Assembly (NCBI GenBank): GCA_036426205.1
Contig: CM071570.1
Coordinates: forward strand, 5,885,562-5,949,561
Length of the DNA stretch: 64,000 bases
Direction of reading: 5' to 3'
Source of the DNA: Ascaphus truei
Taxonomy: Eukaryota > Chordata > Amphibia > Anura > Ascaphidae
The translations under genes and the position numbers were made by a program. Every line of letters starts with the position of its first letter. The stretch's first letter is position 1. Under the pieces are notes generated by a model. It saw only the letters and a program-made list of their open reading frames with translations. It had not been told where the DNA came from and searched no databases. Positions 60,433-64,000 of this stretch are shown one piece after another.

Positions 60433-60929
60433 AAGTGTTTTCAACCTTTTTTTTTGTTAAGGAACCCTATAATTATTTTGTGAAATTCTGCAGAACCTCA
60501 ACCCTCTCTAATAGCGCATATGAGATCAGATGCATTGTAAGTAACCCCAACCTTCTCTAATAGCGCGTCTGAGATAAGATCCATTGTAAAGAACCACAAC
60601 CCTTGCTAATAGCGTGCCTGAGATCAGATGCATTGTAAGGAACCCCAAACCTCTCTAATAGCGCGTCTGAGATCAGATATTTTGTAAGGAAACCCAACCC
60701 TCTCTAATAGTGCGTCTGAGATCAGATGCATTGCAAGGAACCCCAACCTTCTCTCTAATAGTGCGTCTGAGATCAGATTAATTGTAAGGGACCCCAACCC
60801 TTTCTAACAGCGTGTCTGAGATCAGATGCATTGTAAATGCTTCTGTATTTAGTACAATCTTCCAATGACCTGAAAATTGGAAAATTTAACCTTTAGGGAG
60901 GCCGGTGTAACTCCAGTTGAAAAACAGTG
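60433..60929. mobile_element. hAT-like element with 49-bp minisatellite
   Basis: The ends resemble CAAGTGTTTTCAACC and GTTGAAAAACAGTG, a degenerate hAT TIR pair. Flanks are too diverged to call a duplication. The core 60495-60836 has about seven 49-bp units containing CTCTAATAGCGCGTCTGAG and ATCAGATGCATTGTAAGG. Confidence 0.65.
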
Positions 60930-61728
60930 AGTTGTAGAGAAGTTACGCAGGTCACATAGTATATTACCATGTTGCTAATTCTCCTGTTGACCAGCATTTT
61001 TCTTGTTTTGTGTCTATAACTCCTAGATCTGAGAAAAGAAACATGTTTATTTAATGCTACACAGTTTCAATTTGGAGAACAGAAATCTGGAAGTACAACT
61101 ACACTTCTCTCATAAACTAGATGGAGATGAGATACCACATATCTTTCGCTAAACTCTTATTTTAATTAAGAAAATATGACTAGAGGCAGATCAGGGGTGG
61201 TACATACACATTGCGCCAAACTACCTGAAAGAGAACCCTTTTATAGAACCATTATTGTACTTTATTGAGTTCCCAAAAGACTTGTTTAGAGATACTTTGT
61301 ATACAAAGACCCTGCACAAGAAGACATGTTTTAAGCAGTGGCTACTGTATTCCTTTTCTACTTCATGGGACTACAACACGAAGTTTTGGGAGGGAAGGGG
61401 GTAAACGAACCCCAACCTTTGTCAGGTGTCTAACCTATGGGACAAAAAAGGGTTATAAATAGGGAAAAACATCTCCCCGTGTAGGACCAGATACATGTCA
61501 TCATTAGTTAATAAATTAGATATTCATTTACATGCATTTTGTCCCACCCAAAGTGTCATGTTTTGTAGACGCCTGAAGAAGAAAATAAATGCGGCCGTAA
61601 CTGCTTGAGAAATATCTCGCGTGCAGCTTCCTTGTATACAAACTATGTGTTGATGAAGGTTAGGGGAGCAGGATGCCATTGGATACTGGCACCACAATTT
61701 GTAATGTGCAGTGTACTGTTCTTATCTA

Positions 61729-62030
61729 GGCCGTGTGTATAGTGCCATCGATGGCGACGGCGACACGACGGGTGGCGTCACCCATCGCCACAGGCGAAAG
61801 TTATATTTCGCCGGGCGGCGGCGGCGCAGGTTTCCGGCCATTTGATTGGTTCAAGGGCCGTCACATGAGGCGACAGCCCTTGAAAAAGCAAATTTTGCCG
61901 GCTACCAGTTTTCGTGACGGTGACGTCGCTCTGTCGCATTGTCGCTGTTGCGCTTACTATAAGCGTACGTGGTGGCGGCAATGCATTTGTTTTCGGGTGA
62001 CGTCGCGTCAACGGCACTATAAGAGCGGCC
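61729..62030. mobile_element. Harbinger MITE, 302 bp, TSD CTA
   Basis: Starts GGCCGTGTGTATAGTGCC and ends GGCACTATAAGAGCGGCC, an imperfect inverted pair. CTA flanks both ends (61726-61728, 62031-62033). The centre is CpG rich with CGACGGCGAC and GTGACGTCGC words. No transposase. Confidence 0.85.
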
Positions 62031-62034
62031 CTAG

Positions 62035-62790
62035 CTTGTTTAAACCCTGCTGGGTGAAGACTTCAGCCTGGTAAGTGGCCCAGGGGAACCTCACTTGAAT
62101 TGAAATAGTAATATACAGTATGGCCCTTATTCAATCTGCCATGAACGGGGTTTCCCTGTGCTGGAGAAGATGTAAGCCCTATTCATTTCAAAGGCCCTGG
62201 ACCCTTCTCCAGCACTTGAAAGTGGTCTCATAGCATATTAAGTAGGGGCTACAGTTGCTGAGGTTGGCAATAGAAGGGTGGCTAGTTAATGCTTTACTAG
62301 ATAAGATACTAGTATTGAACTTCATACAGATTAATGCAAACAAAAAACAGGGCAACATTTGACAGTGATGTCTTGTCAACTAATTGCTACTTGGCCTCAT
62401 CATCCACCATAAATATGGAGTGTATAGCAGTGAGTCAGCAGAGAATACAAGGGAGAAAACATATAAGAATGACTCCCTAATGTCAGAGCTAGATGTAACT
62501 AATATAAGCTAAGGCAGACAAAGTGTGTAGTAGCCCAAGGGCTCCGTGGAGCAGAATACTGTCCAGATACTCGCTATGATGCTGCACAAGATATCCAGAG
62601 GAGAAGGGGAATCCAAAACGAGGGTAAGTAAGAGGCATTGCGAGCCCCCGGCATCCCGCTCACTGTATACAGCAGGCAGCAGTCACGCAGCAGTCGCACA
62701 GACCGGATAGAGAAGTGTCAGCAATAGAGCTCCAGTTAGAGAGGTGGTCAGCACGGGGCAGCAGTGGGCCACAGGAGAGTGAGTGGTATA
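62035..62790. other. No assignable feature
   Basis: No coding or terminal-repeat signal apart from the hammerhead-like motif that follows. Confidence 0.4.
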
Positions 62791-62794
62791 GATA

Positions 62795-62832
62795 CTCCGA
62801 CAGCCGTTTTGCCGTAAGGCTTCTTCCGGGAG
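62795..62832 (-). ncRNA. Hammerhead-like motif, all three stems present
   Basis: On the minus strand CTCC (62832-62829) pairs with GGAG (62798-62795) as stem I. CGGAAGA stands for the CUGANGA core. GCC / GGC with a UUAC loop makes stem II, AAA stands for GAA, AC / GU around GGCU makes stem III, and the base before stem I is C, so the cleavage triplet is GUC. Two core bases (U4 and G12) differ from the active consensus, so this copy is probably inactive. Confidence 0.5.
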
Positions 62833-63317
62833 CTGCTATACACCCAGTATTTACGGGGGACCCAACTTTTGCATATTCTAGACATTTATCATTTGTCTCT
62901 CTCTGGTTTATTACATTTGCCAGGGTTTAGCTGCTATCATCTGGCTGTACAGCATTTAGGGTATATAACTATTATATTATTTATTTTTGCTCTTTTCTCT
63001 GCTCATATTTGGGTTTGTGTAGATGCTGGTAATCTTTCAGTCATTTGTACTATTCTATTTTGTTGATTGGTCGATCTTCACTGCATTTCCAGGGGAATTT
63101 TCTTTCCTCTGGATTTGCATTATTATACCCACGTATATTGTATGCTACATATTTTGGGTCTCTAAATGTATATTGTGTATCTCTTGGATCAACAGTGTTC
63201 CTTTTGTATGTGTTTAGGTATATTTTAATATTTTTTGTGTTTTTTGTTGCTAATAAAATCCATTTTGTATTTTCACATATTTTTGTGTGCTTTCAACAGA
63301 CCCTCTTTTTTTCTTTT

Positions 63318-63370
63318 TGTGTATATATATATATATATATATATGTATACATATATATTATATATATGAT
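63318..63370 (+). repeat. (TA)n microsatellite
   Basis: Imperfect TA repeats. Confidence 0.9.
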
Positions 63371-63472
63371 GTGGTGGGTTTTTGGGGTTAGAGCTTGCTG
63401 GGGTTGTGCGTTTGTGAGGGTTGTTTGGTTTGAGCTTGGGGGGAGGCTCACATTGAGCTGGGGATCAGTGTA

Positions 63473-63771
63473 CAGCAGGGCCCCGGGTATATGGCGTGTT
63501 CCGTTCCAGGGGCCCGCCGTATAGTGAAAATCGTCGGAAAGCGGATTCGGCGATTTTCAGTTCTGTGCATGCACAGAACGGCGTTTTCGCAGTTCTGCGC
63601 ATGCGCGGCCTATGGTCTGCGCGCGCAAACTACGGTCTGCGCATGCGCACCGGGTGCAACCGCCCTTTCTGCGCATGCGCAACTGAGGATCAAAAATGGC
63701 GGCCCCCTTCTCGGTGCCGCCGTATCGGCGGATCGCCAAAAAGCAGAGCGCCGAGAAACGGGGCCCTGCTG
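63473..63771. mobile_element. Tigger-like MITE with NRF1-like sites, TA TSD
   Basis: Starts CAGCAGGGCCCCG and ends CGGGGCCCTGCTG, a perfect 13-bp TIR, flanked by TA on both sides. It contains TGCGCATGCGCG (63596-63607) and TGCGCATGCGCA (63638-63649 and 63670-63681), matching the NRF1 consensus, plus the weaker palindrome TGTGCATGCACA (63575-63586). The TA duplication and the GTTCCGTTC...GAAAGCGGATT words suggest pogo/Tigger. Non-coding. Confidence 0.85.
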
Positions 63772-63973
63772 TAGTTGAGCAGGGCTGGGGCGTTTTGTTT
63801 AGTGGTAGTCCTGGCTCTCTCCCCGACTCTGTGGCCCTCCCTGTAAGACTGACTCCCTCTATCTTTATCTGCATTCTGACAGTGGCAGGCGAGACTAAGC
63901 TTAAAGGAAACACTGAATTAACAAGCACTCCCCCATTCATAGGCCTCAATAAAAAAAAGAAAGCTTGCTTAAT

Positions 63974-63990
63974 TAAAAAAAAAAAAAAAT
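63974..63990 (+). repeat. Poly-A tract
   Basis: A run after AATT near the window end, possibly a retroposon tail. Confidence 0.5.
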
Positions 63991-64000
63991 AGCTAAACAT

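Noticed and set aside
60495..60836. Regular repeats resembling a CRISPR array
   Set aside because: Units are contiguous 49-bp tandem repeats with no unique spacers, inside a transposon in eukaryotic DNA.
61560..61620. CTGAAGA word, possible hammerhead
   Set aside because: No GAAA strand, stem II or stem I partner follows.
1..64000. tRNA or rRNA genes
   Set aside because: No cloverleaf with A and B box spacing, and no rRNA-like block, was noticed by eye. A tRNAscan and Rfam search would be decisive.

Overview
This window looks like repeat-dense, gene-poor vertebrate DNA, most likely from a frog or other amphibian. The evidence is the mix of L1 and L2/CR1-type LINEs, short LTRs beginning TGTAAGG, Harbinger, hAT and Tigger-like MITEs, and a dispersed repeat near 17.9 and 33.6 kb that I associate with amphibian genomes. 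No intact protein-coding gene was found. The long ORFs are decayed retrotransposon fragments or low-complexity sequence. The best host-gene candidates are a CpG-rich block at about 9.7-10.4 kb, with a possible first coding exon on the minus strand, and a weaker exon-like stretch near 4.5 kb.

Layout. 0-6.6 kb: a decayed L2-type LINE split by a Harbinger-like MITE, then two solo LTRs (2475-3239 and 5773-6544). 7-12 kb: mostly unassigned sequence with one hAT MITE and the CpG-rich block. 12.2-14.5 kb: an L2-type LINE split by an inverted-repeat element. 14.7-36.3 kb: an LTR retrotransposon of about 5 kb whose 5' LTR is broken in two, embedded in an imperfect inverted repeat with arms of about 8 kb. 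36.6-46.6 kb: several solo LTRs, two hAT MITEs and a 1.6-kb polypyrimidine region. 46.6-50.7 kb: L1 and L2 fragments with nested LTRs. 50.7-55.5 kb: a tandem duplication of about 2.4 kb. 55-59 kb: L1 ORF2 interrupted by a 1.24-kb hAT element, then an LTR. 59-64 kb: unassigned sequence, a hAT-like minisatellite element, a Harbinger MITE and a Tigger-like MITE with NRF1-like sites.

Two observations stand out. First, target-site duplications (ATAGA) and a shared break inside one LTR show that the order at 14.7-36.3 kb is A-C'-B'-C-D relative to a simple ancestral order A-B-C-D. This is an inversion with duplication, which could be real or a long-read assembly error. Second, at least five unrelated repeat families carry a motif with hammerhead-ribozyme-like layout: CTGANGA, a stem II region, GAAA, a short palindromic stem III and a paired stem I. 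That fits Penelope-like or other ribozyme-bearing retroelements. Both claims rest on reading by eye. No alignment or search was run.
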